From Pseudorhodobacter antarcticus (GTDB lineage Bacteria; Pseudomonadota; Alphaproteobacteria; Rhodobacterales; Rhodobacteraceae), in contig CAMAYO010000001.1 of the NCBI GenBank assembly GCA_945862465.1, positions 1 to 64,000 of the forward strand: a DNA stretch of 64,000 bases, written 5' to 3'. Below, one piece after another: positions 9,620 to 18,354 of this stretch; positions within the stretch are counted from its first letter, which is position 1; each line of letters starts with the position of its first letter. The position numbers and the translations under genes were made by a program. A model generated the notes under the pieces. It saw only the letters and a list, made by a program, of their open reading frames with translations. It had not been told where the DNA came from and did not search any database.

Positions 9620-9639
9620 TTTGGAATGAAAATTCCAAA
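9620..9639. promoter_or_regulatory. Candidate IolR operator upstream of iolE
   Basis: A perfect 8-bp inverted repeat, TTTGGAAT and ATTCCAAA, with a 4-base spacer contains GGAA-N6-TTCC (9623-9636). From memory this matches the core described for the RpiR-type inositol repressor IolR in rhizobia. It lies 64-83 bases upstream of the iolE start codon, in the tldD-iolE intergenic space. Confidence 0.55.
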
Positions 9640-9675
9640 AAGGGTGCTGGGTGCTACAGATATGTCAAAAGCTGC

Positions 9676-11109
9676 TCAGGTGGCTGATCCGCCCACGGTC
9701 AAACCGCCGATCAGCAAACTGGGCTGGCCCACGCCGACAGAAACAAACTGGCCCGCTTTGCCGCAACTGCCGATCCCGGGATCCATCTGCAAATCATTCC
9801 CAATTCCGCGGATGTGTTTGAGCGAGGTGGCCCCGTCGCCGATCAGGGTCGCCCCTTTGACAGGGGCGCCGATGATGCCATTCTTCACCCGATAGGCTTC
9901 GGTGCAGCTGAAAACAAACTTGCCGTTGGTGATATCAACCTGCCCGCCGCCAAAACCCACAGCATAGATGCCGTCTTTCAGGCTGGCGACAAGGCTTTCG
10001 GGGCTGTCTTGGCCTGCCAGCATATAGGTATTCGTCATGCGCGGCATGGGAATATGGGCAAAGCTTTCGCGCCGCCCGTTGCCGGTGGGCTTTACCCCCA
10101 TCAGGCGGGCATTTTGGCGGTCTTGCATATAGCCCACCAAAATCCCGTCCTCGATCAAGACGTTGCGCGCCGAAGGCGTGCCTTCGTCATCGATGGAAAG
10201 GGACCCGCGCCGGTTGGGGATCGTGCCATCATCCAGCACGGTCACACCCTTTGCAGCGATACGTTGGCCCATAAGTCCCGCAAAGGCCGAGGTTTTCTTG
10301 CGATTAAAATCGCCCTCTAGCCCGTGGCCAATGGCCTCATGCAGCAAGATGCCCGGCCAGCCCGGCCCAAGAACCACATCCATCATGCCCGCAGGGGCAG
10401 GTTCGGCGTGCAGGTTGACCAAGGCGATGCGCAGCGCCTCGCGGAGTTGAGCTTGCCAAAAGGCGGGTTCCAGCAGTTGTGCCAGCCCATGCCGCCCACC
10501 GCCGCCCGTGCCGCCCTGTTCGCGCTTGCCCTGTTCTTCGACCACGACAGACACATTCAACCGCGCCATAGGCCGGATGTCAGACAAGCGCAGCCCTTCG
10601 GGACGCAAAATTTCCACTTCTTGCAAGCCCGCCGACAGCGTGGCCGAGACTTGGATCACCCGTGGGTCCAGCGCGCGGGCATAGGCGTCGATTTCTTTTA
10701 AAATGTCGATCTTGGCGGCAAAGACGGCATCGGCCATCGGATCGGCATCCGTGTACAGGCGCACATTGGTACCCTTGGGGGGCGGGGCCATCACACCCCC
10801 ACCGTCGCCCACAGCCAGGCGCGCGGTTTCGGCGGCGCGCAGCATGGCCTTTTCGCTGATTTCGGTCGCATGGGCATAGCCTGCCACCTCACCCCGCACG
10901 GCGCGCAGGCCAAAGCCTTCGGACGCATCATAGCTGGCGGTTTTGATCCGCCGGTCATCCAGCACCACCGATTCCGAGCGGCGGCGTTCTAAGAACAATT
11001 CGCCATCATCCGCCCCCACTGTGGCATCGCGCAGAATGCGCAGGGCTGCGGCCTCGTCCACATGGGTTTCAAAGGGGCGAAAGGGGGCGTCAGGCTGGCG
11101 GTCGGGCAT
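9676..11109 (-). CDS. tldD: Metalloprotease TldD
   Basis: TldD and its partner TldE (PmbA) form a cytoplasmic zinc metalloprotease that trims unfolded or ribosomally made peptides. The 477-residue product carries the diagnostic zinc-site stretch LLHEAIGHGLEGDF (about residues 255-268), preceded by the glycine-rich GGTGGGGRHG. C-terminal segments such as RRGSLSIDDEGTPS, GYMQDRQNARLMG and ANPRMTNTY-like HIPMPRMTNTYM fit TldD. The ATG at 11109 (MPDRQPD) is chosen because the 94 in-frame residues upstream have no family resemblance. It is divergent from ctaC. Confidence 0.93.
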   Translation of the reverse strand: MPDRQPDAPFRPFETHVDEAAALRILRDATVGADDGELFLERRRSESVVLDDRRIKTASYDASEGFGLRAVRGEVAGYAHATEISEKAMLRAAETARLAVGDGGGVMAPPPKGTNVRLYTDADPMADAVFAAKIDILKEIDAYARALDPRVIQVSATLSAGLQEVEILRPEGLRLSDIRPMARLNVSVVVEEQGKREQGGTGGGGRHGLAQLLEPAFWQAQLREALRIALVNLHAEPAPAGMMDVVLGPGWPGILLHEAIGHGLEGDFNRKKTSAFAGLMGQRIAAKGVTVLDDGTIPNRRGSLSIDDEGTPSARNVLIEDGILVGYMQDRQNARLMGVKPTGNGRRESFAHIPMPRMTNTYMLAGQDSPESLVASLKDGIYAVGFGGGQVDITNGKFVFSCTEAYRVKNGIIGAPVKGATLIGDGATSLKHIRGIGNDLQMDPGIGSCGKAGQFVSVGVGQPSLLIGGLTVGGSAT

Positions 11110-11402
11110 TTTGGGGCTTTCTATCTGTTGGTTCGAACCTAGGCGCAGCCGAGCCCACCCGCAAGGCGGGCTGGGGGTTTTGTGATCGTTGGGCCTATGG
11201 CAACAGTCAAAATCCGGCGGCTCACGCAAATGTTCCGCAAAAAGGCGGCAAGGCACGGGGCCTTCGGAGAAAATCGCGCCGAGTTTCTCTTGTCGCGGCG
11301 CGCCGAATATGGTTTCAGGTGCGTCAGAACCAACGAGATTCTGCCCAAAGCGGGCGGGATCGAAAAAGCGGCAAAACGGCCGCATAGGCACGGGAATTTA
11401 AC

Positions 11403-12245
11403 ATGGCTCCTCTGACCCCCCTTCGCGGTCTTACCACTTCGGCACTGGCGGCTGTCGCAAGCCTGACGCTGACAGGCGCGGCCTTGGCCGAGGCTTTGCC
11501 GAAAATCGGCGTGCCCGAACCAGGCAAAATGGGGTTTCAACCGGCCTCGTCGACTGTGGCGGTGCAAGCCCAAGCGCTGGAATCGATGGTGATGTGGATT
11601 ATCACTGTTATCACGATTTTTGTCTGCTTGCTGATGCTGTATGTGATCGTGCGCTACAACGCCAAGCGCAATCCGGTGCCGTCTAAGTTCACCCACAACA
11701 CGCCGATCGAGATTTTGTGGACCTTGGTGCCGGTTTTGGTGCTGGTGTTCATCGGATCGTTCTCGCTGCCCGCTTTGTTTGATCAAGTGGAAATCCCGCC
11801 CGCCGATGTGACGGTGAAGGTCACGGGCAACCAGTGGTACTGGTCTTATGCCTATCCCGATGCGGAAGTGGCTTTTGACTCTGTCATGCTGGACAAGAAA
11901 GACTTGGCCGCCGCTGGCTATGCCGAGTCTGATTACTTGCTGGCCGTTGACAATGCGATGGTCGTGCCTGTGAACAAGGTGATCAAGGTCGAAATGACCG
12001 GCGCAGATGTAATCCACGCCTGGGCTGTGCCCGCCTTTGCCGTGATGCACTCGGCCGTGCCGGGCCGCTTGGGTGAAACTTGGTTCAAAGCCACGCAGGA
12101 GGGCATCTACTTTGGCCAGTGCACTGCGCTGTGCGGTCAGGGACATGCCTATATGCCCATCGCGGTCAAGGTTGTGTCAGATGCAGCCTATGCCACTTGG
12201 CTGGAGCAGGCCAAGGGCGGCAACTACGTGCTGGCGTCCAACTAA
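11403..12245 (+). CDS. ctaC: Cytochrome c oxidase subunit II
   Basis: This is the CuA-carrying subunit of the aa3-type oxidase. It takes electrons from cytochrome c in the periplasm. The 280-residue product has a signal sequence (cut near ALAEA), two membrane helices (about residues 58-82 and 98-120), the aromatic stretch NQWYWSYAYPD, and CuA ligands in HAWAVPAFAV and GQCTALCGQGHAYM (Cys, Cys, His, Met). It heads a run ctaC-ctaB-small orf-ctaG-ctaE; subunit I is not in the window, which is usual in this family. The 293-base region upstream, shared with tldD, has a small CCCGC-AAG-GCGGG hairpin (about 11154-11175) but no promoter I can name. Confidence 0.96.
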   Translation: MAPLTPLRGLTTSALAAVASLTLTGAALAEALPKIGVPEPGKMGFQPASSTVAVQAQALESMVMWIITVITIFVCLLMLYVIVRYNAKRNPVPSKFTHNTPIEILWTLVPVLVLVFIGSFSLPALFDQVEIPPADVTVKVTGNQWYWSYAYPDAEVAFDSVMLDKKDLAAAGYAESDYLLAVDNAMVVPVNKVIKVEMTGADVIHAWAVPAFAVMHSAVPGRLGETWFKATQEGIYFGQCTALCGQGHAYMPIAVKVVSDAAYATWLEQAKGGNYVLASN

Positions 12246-12331
12246 AGGTCAGGGCTGACGCCCACCTTACGGAATTGGCTTGGGCCCCCGATGGGGCCTT
12301 CGTCGTGACAGGGTCAACGAAAGCGAGTGCC

Positions 12332-13279
12332 ATGACCGACATCAGGTCCAGCGGCGAAATGGTGGGGCAGGGCATAGCAGAGCCGGGCTTTTCCGACTTT
12401 GTGCAACTGCTTAAGCCGCGTGTCATGTCGTTGGTGGTGTTCACGGCCCTTGCGGGCATGATTGCAGCGCCCGTGCATTTGCCGCCTGTCGCCTTTTTCA
12501 CCGCCATTTTGTTCATCGCTTTGGGAGCAGGGGCTTCGGGCGCGTTGAATATGTGGTGGGATGCCGACATTGACGCGCTGATGAAGCGCACCGCGCGCCG
12601 TCCGATCCCCGCGGGGATGATCGCCCCCGGAGAGGCTTTGGGCTTTGGGATGGCGCTGTCGGTGGGCTCGGTCATCATGCTTTGGCTGGCCACCAACTGG
12701 GTGGCTGCGGCGCTGCTGGCTTTCACGATCTTCTTCTACGTGGTCGTTTATTCGATGGGGCTGAAGCGGTTAACCCCGCAGAACATCGTCATCGGTGGCG
12801 CTGCGGGGGCTTTCCCGCCCATGGTGGGCTGGGCCGCTATGACAGGGTCAGTCTCGCTAGAGGCGTTCTTGATGTTTGCGCTCATCTTCATGTGGACGCC
12901 GCCGCATTTCTGGGCCTTGGCGCTGTTCATGAAGGAAGACTATTCCAACGCCGGGGTGCCGATGCTCACCGTGACGCATGGCCGCAAATCAACCCGCCGG
13001 CACATTCTGGTCTATACGGTGCTGATGGTTCCAGTGTCTTTGGCCTTGGCCTTTACCCCCGTGGGCGGGCCGGTCTATTTGACGGCCGCCGTGGTGATGA
13101 ACGCAGGCTTTGTCTGGGGCGCGTGGCGTATCGTGATGCGCGACGAGGGGATGGCCGAGGCCGATCGTTACAAGGTGGAAAAGAAAGTCTTTTCCTTCTC
13201 GCTGCTCTACCTCTTCGTCCTTTTTGGCGCAATTTTGGTTGAGGCTGGCTTGCACAGCTTTGGCTATGGGGCACTGTGA
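12332..13279 (+). CDS. ctaB: Protoheme IX farnesyltransferase (heme O synthase)
   Basis: CtaB adds a farnesyl group to heme B, making heme O for the oxidase. It is an inner-membrane protein of the UbiA superfamily. The 315-residue product shows LLKPRVMSLVVFTALAGM, the prenyl-diphosphate/Mg-binding NMWWDADIDALMKRT followed by RRPIP, and the second Asp-rich loop region around FMKEDYSNAGVPMLTVTHG. The ATG at 12332 (MTDIRSSGE) leaves an 86-base gap after ctaC. Its stop overlaps the next start (TGATG). Confidence 0.95.
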   Translation: MTDIRSSGEMVGQGIAEPGFSDFVQLLKPRVMSLVVFTALAGMIAAPVHLPPVAFFTAILFIALGAGASGALNMWWDADIDALMKRTARRPIPAGMIAPGEALGFGMALSVGSVIMLWLATNWVAAALLAFTIFFYVVVYSMGLKRLTPQNIVIGGAAGAFPPMVGWAAMTGSVSLEAFLMFALIFMWTPPHFWALALFMKEDYSNAGVPMLTVTHGRKSTRRHILVYTVLMVPVSLALAFTPVGGPVYLTAAVVMNAGFVWGAWRIVMRDEGMAEADRYKVEKKVFSFSLLYLFVLFGAILVEAGLHSFGYGAL

Positions 13280-13494
13280 TGGCACTTCGCGCTGAACATG
13301 AAATCTACCGACGCCGCTTTTCGCGCAATCTGGGCGTGGGTGTGGTCTTGGGGGCCTTTGTGCTGCTGTCGTTCCTTTTGACGGTGGAAAAGGTCACGCA
13401 TGGCGACCCGATGCACGCCATTCAGGGCAAAGGGGCTGTGAACCCCGATGGCACGCCGATTGTGCCCCAGCCTTTGGTCAAGGATAGCAACTGA
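13279..13494 (+). CDS. Small single-span membrane protein in the cta operon
   Basis: A 71-residue protein with a basic N-terminus (RAEHEIYRRRFSRN), one membrane helix (LGVGVVLGAFVLLSFLLTV) and a short tail rich in Gly and Pro, so an N-in, C-out orientation is likely. Both ends overlap neighbours by one base (TGATG with ctaB, TGATG with ctaG), so it is translationally locked into oxidase assembly. A small reading frame occupies the same place in other alphaproteobacterial cta operons. I assume a role in assembly or stability of the aa3 oxidase; no catalytic residue is visible. Confidence 0.82.
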   Translation: MALRAEHEIYRRRFSRNLGVGVVLGAFVLLSFLLTVEKVTHGDPMHAIQGKGAVNPDGTPIVPQPLVKDSN

Positions 13495-14072
13495 TGGCCA
13501 AACTATCACCGCAAAACCGCACGGCTGGATGGCTGGCGCTGGTGGCGCTGGTGATGGTCAGCTTGTCGTTCGCCGCAGTGCCGTTTTATGACTGGTTTTG
13601 CAGGACAACTGGCTTTGCGGGCACGACATCTGTGTCGCAAAAGGCACCAGACCAGCCCTTGGGTCAGATGATCACCGTGCGCTTTGATGCCTCAAAAGAA
13701 CGCGACATGCCCTGGATTTTCAAAGCCAGCCAACCCACGATGAAATTGCGCATCGGCGAGACGGGCTTGGCCTTTTACGAGGCGACAAACCCCACCGATC
13801 AGCCCGTGGCAGGCCAAGCCAGCTACAATGTCACGCCGGATGGCGCGGGCGGCTATTTCACCAAGATCGCCTGTTTCTGCTTTACCGCGCAAATTCTGCA
13901 ACCGCACCAAACCGTGCAGATGCCCGTGACCTTCTATGTCGACCCCGCCATCGTCCAAGACCGCGAGGCGAAATACATCACCGAAATCACGCTATCCTAT
14001 ACTTTCCACCAAATCTCGCTGGAGGATGCCGAGGCAGCCCTTGCACCCGCAGCCACCAAGCCGATAAACTAA
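13494..14072 (+). CDS. ctaG: Cytochrome c oxidase assembly protein CtaG (Cox11)
   Basis: CtaG delivers copper to the CuB site of subunit I. The 192-residue product has one N-terminal membrane helix (WLALVALVMVSLSFAAVPFY), then FCRTTGF and a periplasmic beta domain with the copper-binding motif KIACFCFTAQ (CFCF) and a second family signature, MPVTFYVDPAI. The length is normal for Cox11. It follows the small membrane protein with a 1-base overlap and precedes ctaE by 27 bases. Confidence 0.95.
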   Translation: MAKLSPQNRTAGWLALVALVMVSLSFAAVPFYDWFCRTTGFAGTTSVSQKAPDQPLGQMITVRFDASKERDMPWIFKASQPTMKLRIGETGLAFYEATNPTDQPVAGQASYNVTPDGAGGYFTKIACFCFTAQILQPHQTVQMPVTFYVDPAIVQDREAKYITEITLSYTFHQISLEDAEAALAPAATKPIN

Positions 14073-14099
14073 CACGAGAAAAACGAGGGAGCCCGCCCC

Positions 14100-14921
14100 A
14101 TGGCGCACGCCAAGAACCACGACTACCATATTCTGCCGCCATCGATCTGGCCCTTTGTCGGGTCGGTGTCAGCATTTCTTATGCTGTTTGGCATGGTCAT
14201 TTGGATGAACCACGGCTCGGCCGAACGTGGCACGCCGTTTGTGGGCCTGATCGGTCTGCTGGGCGTGCTTTACACCATGTACGCGTGGTGGTCCCATGTG
14301 GTCCATGAGGCCAACACTGGCGATCACACCCCCGTGGTGCGGATTGGTCTGCGGTACGGCTTTATCATGTTCATCATGTCCGAAGCGATGTTCTTTGCCG
14401 CTTGGTTCTGGACCTTCTTCAAGCACCGGATGTATCCGATGGGGCCGATGAGCCCGATCCAAGACGGTGTTTGGCCGCCTGCGGGGATCGAACTGTTCGA
14501 TCCGTGGCATCTGCCGATCATCAACACGCTGATCTTGCTCTGCTCGGGCGCTGCCGCCACTTGGGCGCACCATGCGCTGGTGCATGACAACAACAACCGC
14601 CGCGACATCAAGAATGGCTTGATCCTAGCGGTTGCTTTGGGCGTGATGTTCAGCTTCTTTCAGGTCTACGAATACGCCCATGCGGGCTTTGGTTTTGCCG
14701 GCAACATCTACGGCGCCACCTTCTTTATGGCGACGGGCTTTCATGGCTTCCACGTGCTGATCGGGTCGATCTTTCTGCTGATCTGTTTGATCCGCGTCTA
14801 TAAGGGGCACTTCACGCCCGAAGCCCATATCGGCTTTGAAGCCGCCGCTTGGTACTGGCACTTTGTGGACGTGGTCTGGCTGTTCCTCTTTGCGGCTGTC
14901 TACGTCTGGGGCGCTGGCTGA
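14100..14921 (+). CDS. ctaE: Cytochrome c oxidase subunit III
   Basis: This is the third core subunit of the aa3 oxidase, a membrane protein of seven helices. The 273-residue product starts [15 protein letters not shown], and shows [15 protein letters not shown], the [16 protein letters not shown] loop, [15 protein letters not shown] and the C-terminal [19 protein letters not shown], all diagnostic. It closes the cta run; a hairpin, an interspersed repeat and a rho-independent terminator follow at once. Confidence 0.97.
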   Translation: MAHAKNHDYHILPPSIWPFVGSVSAFLMLFGMVIWMNHGSAERGTPFVGLIGLLGVLYTMYAWWSHVVHEANTGDHTPVVRIGLRYGFIMFIMSEAMFFAAWFWTFFKHRMYPMGPMSPIQDGVWPPAGIELFDPWHLPIINTLILLCSGAAATWAHHALVHDNNNRRDIKNGLILAVALGVMFSFFQVYEYAHAGFGFAGNIYGATFFMATGFHGFHVLIGSIFLLICLIRVYKGHFTPEAHIGFEAAAWYWHFVDVVWLFLFAAVYVWGAG

Positions 14922-14943
14922 CCTTGGGGTGTTCTGTGGCAAC

Positions 14944-14964
14944 GCGGGGGTTTCACACCCCCGC
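14944..14964 (+). repeat. GC hairpin GCGGGGG/CCCCCGC, part of an intergenic repeat
   Basis: A perfect 7-bp stem with loop TTTCACA. The same hairpin and the following ACCCCCGTGGGAT recur at 23997-24030, so hairpin plus 24-mer form one composite repeat. Confidence 0.75.
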
Positions 14965-14972
14965 ACCCCCGT

Positions 14973-14996
14973 GGGATATTTGATCACATATGAAAG
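14973..14996 (+). repeat. Interspersed 24-nt motif, copy A
   Basis: Consensus halves GGGATATTTGGG and CACATATGAAAG; this copy reads ATC in place of GGC in the middle. It lies between ctaE and the SURF1 gene. Confidence 0.75.
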
Positions 14997-15020
14997 GGGG
15001 CGCGCAGTTGCGCCCCTTTT
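14997..15020 (+). terminator. Rho-independent terminator after ctaE
   Basis: A GGGGCGC/GCGCCCC stem with a 6-base loop (GCAGTT) is followed directly by TTTTGCTTT. It ends only 15 bases before the SURF1 start codon, so it may end the cta transcript or attenuate read-through into SURF1. Confidence 0.7.
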
Positions 15021-15035
15021 GCTTTGGAGAACGCA

Positions 15036-15713
15036 ATGCGGCGGATGATTGGGCCAAGTCTGGTAGGGGTTTTTGGGGTTGTGATCCTCATCACACTGGG
15101 TCTTTGGCAAATGCAGCGCATGGGCTGGAAAGAGGCCAAACTGGCCGCCATCTCGGCGATGCTGGTCGATGCGCCGGTGGATTTGCCGGTGCAGGCGACA
15201 TCAGAGGCTGATCGCTATCGCGGCGTTATGATCGAGGGGGCCTATACCGGCGAGGTGGCTTTGAAGCTGGACAGTTTGCAGGGCCAAGGCCCCGGCAAGC
15301 GGGTGATTGCGGTCTTTGCAACCCAAGACGGACGGCGGGTGTTGGTGGATCGCGGCATTTGGCTGGACGGGACCGCGGCTACGCCGACCCTTGCCCATCC
15401 TGCCCAAGTGCTGGGCAACCTTGATTGGCCGCAAGAGGCTGACAGCTATACCCCGCCGCCTGACCCAAAGACGGGCCTGTGGTTTGCCCGCGATGTGCCC
15501 GCCATGGCCAAGGCCTTGGGCGCAGAGCCCACACTTATTGTCGCGCGCGCACCCACCGGTGACGGAATTACACCAGTGCCGCTGGACGCCTCGTCTATTC
15601 CCAACAACCATTGGCAATATGCCGTAACGTGGTTTTCTTTGGCCGCTGTCTGGTTCGTGATGACAGGCTTTCTGTTGTGGCGTATCAGGCAGCAAAGCTC
15701 GAAGGCAGTATGA
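15036..15713 (+). CDS. SURF1-family cytochrome oxidase biogenesis protein
   Basis: SURF1 helps heme a insertion into subunit I of the aa3 oxidase. The 225-residue product has one helix at each end (LVGVFGVVILITLGLWQM and WFSLAAVWFVMTGFLLW), the layout of the family, with QRMGWKEAKL after the first. Family motifs visible are RGIWLDG and the late NNHWQYAVTWFSLA. The ATG at 15036 is preceded by GGAGA. It follows the cta genes but is separated by a terminator-like hairpin, and its stop overlaps the thrC start. Confidence 0.9.
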   Translation: MRRMIGPSLVGVFGVVILITLGLWQMQRMGWKEAKLAAISAMLVDAPVDLPVQATSEADRYRGVMIEGAYTGEVALKLDSLQGQGPGKRVIAVFATQDGRRVLVDRGIWLDGTAATPTLAHPAQVLGNLDWPQEADSYTPPPDPKTGLWFARDVPAMAKALGAEPTLIVARAPTGDGITPVPLDASSIPNNHWQYAVTWFSLAAVWFVMTGFLLWRIRQQSSKAV

Positions 15714-17098
15714 TGCGCTATATATCGACCCGGGGGACGGCCCCTATCTTGACCTTTGGCCAAGCCATGATGACGGGGTTGGCCCGTGACGGCGGGCTTT
15801 ATGTGCCCCAAGCGGTGCCGCAGTTCAGCAAGGCCGATTTTGCGGCCCTTGCGGGCAAGTCTTATGAAGAGATTGCATATGGTGTGATGAAGCCCTTTAT
15901 GGGCGACACCTTCCCCGATGACGAGTTTCGCGGCCTGATCGCCAAGGCCTATGCGGGCTTTGGCCATCCGGCGCGTGCCCCTTTGAAGCAGTTGGCGCCC
16001 AACCATTTCCTGCTGGAACTCTTTCATGGGCCGACCTTGGCCTTTAAAGACTTTGCCATGCAACTGATCGGCCAGATGATGCAGGCATCGCTGGCCAAGA
16101 CGGGCGAGCGGATCACCATCGTGGGGGCCACCAGCGGCGACACGGGCAGTGCCGCCATCGAAGCCTTTCGCGGCTTGGCCAATGTGGATGTGTTTATCCT
16201 GTTCCCACATGGCAGGGTGTCAGATGTTCAGCGCCGCCAGATGACCACACCCGTGGAAAGCAATGTGCACGCCTTATCAATTGAAGGCTCGTTTGACGAT
16301 GCGCAGGCGCGGGTCAAGGATATGTTCAACGACTTTGCCTTCCGCGACGGCGTGCGCTTGGCGGGGGTGAACAGCATCAACTGGGCGCGGGTTCTGGCGC
16401 AGGTGGTGTACTATGTGAGCAGCGCGCTGTCCTTGGGCGCGCCGCATCGCCCTGTCAGCTTCACCGTGCCCACGGGCAATTTCGGCGATGTCTTTGCCGG
16501 CTATATCGCCCGCTCGATGGGTCTGCCCATTGCGCAATTGGTGATCGCCACCAACCAAAACGACATTCTGGACCGCGCCCTGCGTTCGGGGTCTTATGCG
16601 ATGGATGGGGTGAAACCCTCGATCTCGCCTTCGATGGATATTCAGGTGTCGTCCAACTTTGAACGCGCTTTGTTCGATGCCTATGGGCGCGATGGGGCCA
16701 AGGTTGCGGGGTTGATGGGCGAATTGAAGGCGGGCGGGTTTAAGATTTCCGATGCGGCGTTGAAAAGCCTGCGGGGCACTTTCGCCTCGGGGCGCTGTTC
16801 AGAGGCTGAAACGCTTTCGACGATCACGCGCACGCTTGCCCAGACCGGAGAGCTTTTGTGCCCGCACGGTGCTGTGGGCGTGAAGGTGGCGGAAGAGCAT
16901 TTGGGCCAAGTGCCCATGATTACGCTGGCCACAGCCCATCCGGCCAAGTTCCCCGATGCGGTGCAACAGGCCAGCGGCATCCGCCCTGCCTTGCCGCCGC
17001 GCATGGGCGATTTGTTTGAACGGCCTGAACGGGTCACCCATGTGCCCAATGATCTGGGCGCGCTACAATCTTTGGTCCGCGAAAGGATCGCTTCGTGA
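15713..17098 (+). CDS. thrC: Threonine synthase
   Basis: This PLP enzyme converts O-phosphohomoserine to threonine in the cytoplasm. The 461-residue product has the N-terminal MRYISTRG and LARDGGLYVPQ, the PLP lysine in GPTLAFKDFAMQ and the phosphate-binding VGATSGDTGSAAIEA. The length fits the long class 1 form of bacteria. Two adjacent ATGs exist (15710 and 15713); the second gives a TGATG overlap with SURF1. Its end overlaps the M16 peptidase start by four bases. Confidence 0.96.
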   Translation: MRYISTRGTAPILTFGQAMMTGLARDGGLYVPQAVPQFSKADFAALAGKSYEEIAYGVMKPFMGDTFPDDEFRGLIAKAYAGFGHPARAPLKQLAPNHFLLELFHGPTLAFKDFAMQLIGQMMQASLAKTGERITIVGATSGDTGSAAIEAFRGLANVDVFILFPHGRVSDVQRRQMTTPVESNVHALSIEGSFDDAQARVKDMFNDFAFRDGVRLAGVNSINWARVLAQVVYYVSSALSLGAPHRPVSFTVPTGNFGDVFAGYIARSMGLPIAQLVIATNQNDILDRALRSGSYAMDGVKPSISPSMDIQVSSNFERALFDAYGRDGAKVAGLMGELKAGGFKISDAALKSLRGTFASGRCSEAETLSTITRTLAQTGELLCPHGAVGVKVAEEHLGQVPMITLATAHPAKFPDAVQQASGIRPALPPRMGDLFERPERVTHVPNDLGALQSLVRERIAS

Positions 17099-18354
17099 CG
17101 GTCAAGCTAACGACACTTTCCAACGGATTGCGCATAGTCACCGAGGATATGCCGGGGCTCAAAAGCGCCTCGGCCGGGGTTTGGGTGACGGCGGGCGGGC
17201 GGCATGAACGGCCCGAGCAGAACGGCATCGCGCATTTTCTGGAGCATATGGCGTTTAAGGGCACCGAGCGGCGCAGCGCTTTGCAGATCGCCGAAGAGAT
17301 CGAAGATGTCGGCGGCTATATCAACGCCTATACCAGCCGCGAGATGACGGCCTATTACGCGCGTGTCTTGAAAGACGATGTGGGCATGGCGCTGGATGTG
17401 ATTGGCGACATCGTGCTGAACCCCGCCTTTGACGAGGCCGATATCGAAACCGAACGCCATGTGATCTTGCAAGAAATCGGGCAGGCTTTGGACACGCCCG
17501 ACGACATCGTCTTTGATTGGCTGCAAGAGGTGTCTTACCCCGACCAATCCTTTGGCCGCACCATTCTGGGGCCGCAAGAGCGGGTCAGCGCCTTTACCCG
17601 TTCCGATTTGCAAGGCTTTGTCGCCGAACGCTATGCGCCGGGGCAGATGATCTTGGCGGCTGCGGGCGGGGTGGATCATGACGCGATTTTGGCGCAGGCC
17701 GAGGGGATTTTTGGCGGGCTAAAGGCGCGCCCGGCCTTGGGCTTTGAAGCGGCGCGCTTTGCGGGCACGGAACGGCGCGAGGTGAAGGATCTGGAACAGG
17801 TCCATTTTGCGATGGCCTTTGACGGGCCGGGGTATCGCCATCCCGATGTGCATGTGGCGCAGATCTATGCCACGGCGATGGGGGGCGGCATGTCAAGCCG
17901 CCTGTTCCAGAAGATCCGCGAAGAGCGCGGCCTGTGCTATTCGATCTTCGCGCAGGCAGGGGCTTCGGAAGATGCAGGGCAGATCACGCTTTATGCCGGC
18001 ACGTCCGCCGATGAGATCAGCGATCTGATGACGCTGACCATGGACGAGATGAAACGCGCAGCCGAGGATATGTCAGACGCCGAAGTGGCGCGAGCGCGCG
18101 CACAGATGAAGGCGGGGATGCTGATGGGGCTGGAAAGCGCCTCGTCCCGTGCCGAACGTATTGCGCGGATGCTGGCGATCTATGGCCGTGTGCTGGATGT
18201 GGACGAGGTGGTGGCCAAGATTGATGCCGTGACCACCGCCGATGTGCGCCGCTTTGCCGGGGCCTTGACCGAGGCGGGATCGGCCTTGGCCCTTTACGGC
18301 CCCGCAGGTGCTGCGCCTGATCTGGATACGATCCGCGCGCGGTTGCGTGGCTGA
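17095..18354 (+). CDS. M16 family zinc peptidase (processing peptidase type)
   Basis: The 419-residue product is a pitrilysin-like zinc peptidase. The inverted zinc motif HFLEH occurs early (NGIAHFLEHMAFKGTERRS, about residues 43-61), with the distal Glu in the stretch around ETERHVILQEI. The C-terminal half-domain carries GGGMSSRLFQKIREERGLCYSI, the conserved R/Y segment of the family. It starts at a GTG that overlaps the thrC stop (GTGA). The thrC-M16-GNAT arrangement is common in Rhodobacterales as far as I recall. The substrate is unknown; no signal peptide is visible, so a cytoplasmic role is likely. Confidence 0.9.
   Translation: MTVKLTTLSNGLRIVTEDMPGLKSASAGVWVTAGGRHERPEQNGIAHFLEHMAFKGTERRSALQIAEEIEDVGGYINAYTSREMTAYYARVLKDDVGMALDVIGDIVLNPAFDEADIETERHVILQEIGQALDTPDDIVFDWLQEVSYPDQSFGRTILGPQERVSAFTRSDLQGFVAERYAPGQMILAAAGGVDHDAILAQAEGIFGGLKARPALGFEAARFAGTERREVKDLEQVHFAMAFDGPGYRHPDVHVAQIYATAMGGGMSSRLFQKIREERGLCYSIFAQAGASEDAGQITLYAGTSADEISDLMTLTMDEMKRAAEDMSDAEVARARAQMKAGMLMGLESASSRAERIARMLAIYGRVLDVDEVVAKIDAVTTADVRRFAGALTEAGSALALYGPAGAAPDLDTIRARLRG

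Noticed and set aside
11139..12146. 335-codon minus-strand frame across ctaC
   Set aside because: It covers the well-supported ctaC gene in antisense; its sequence is His/Arg/Gln-rich as expected of a shadow frame in GC-rich DNA.
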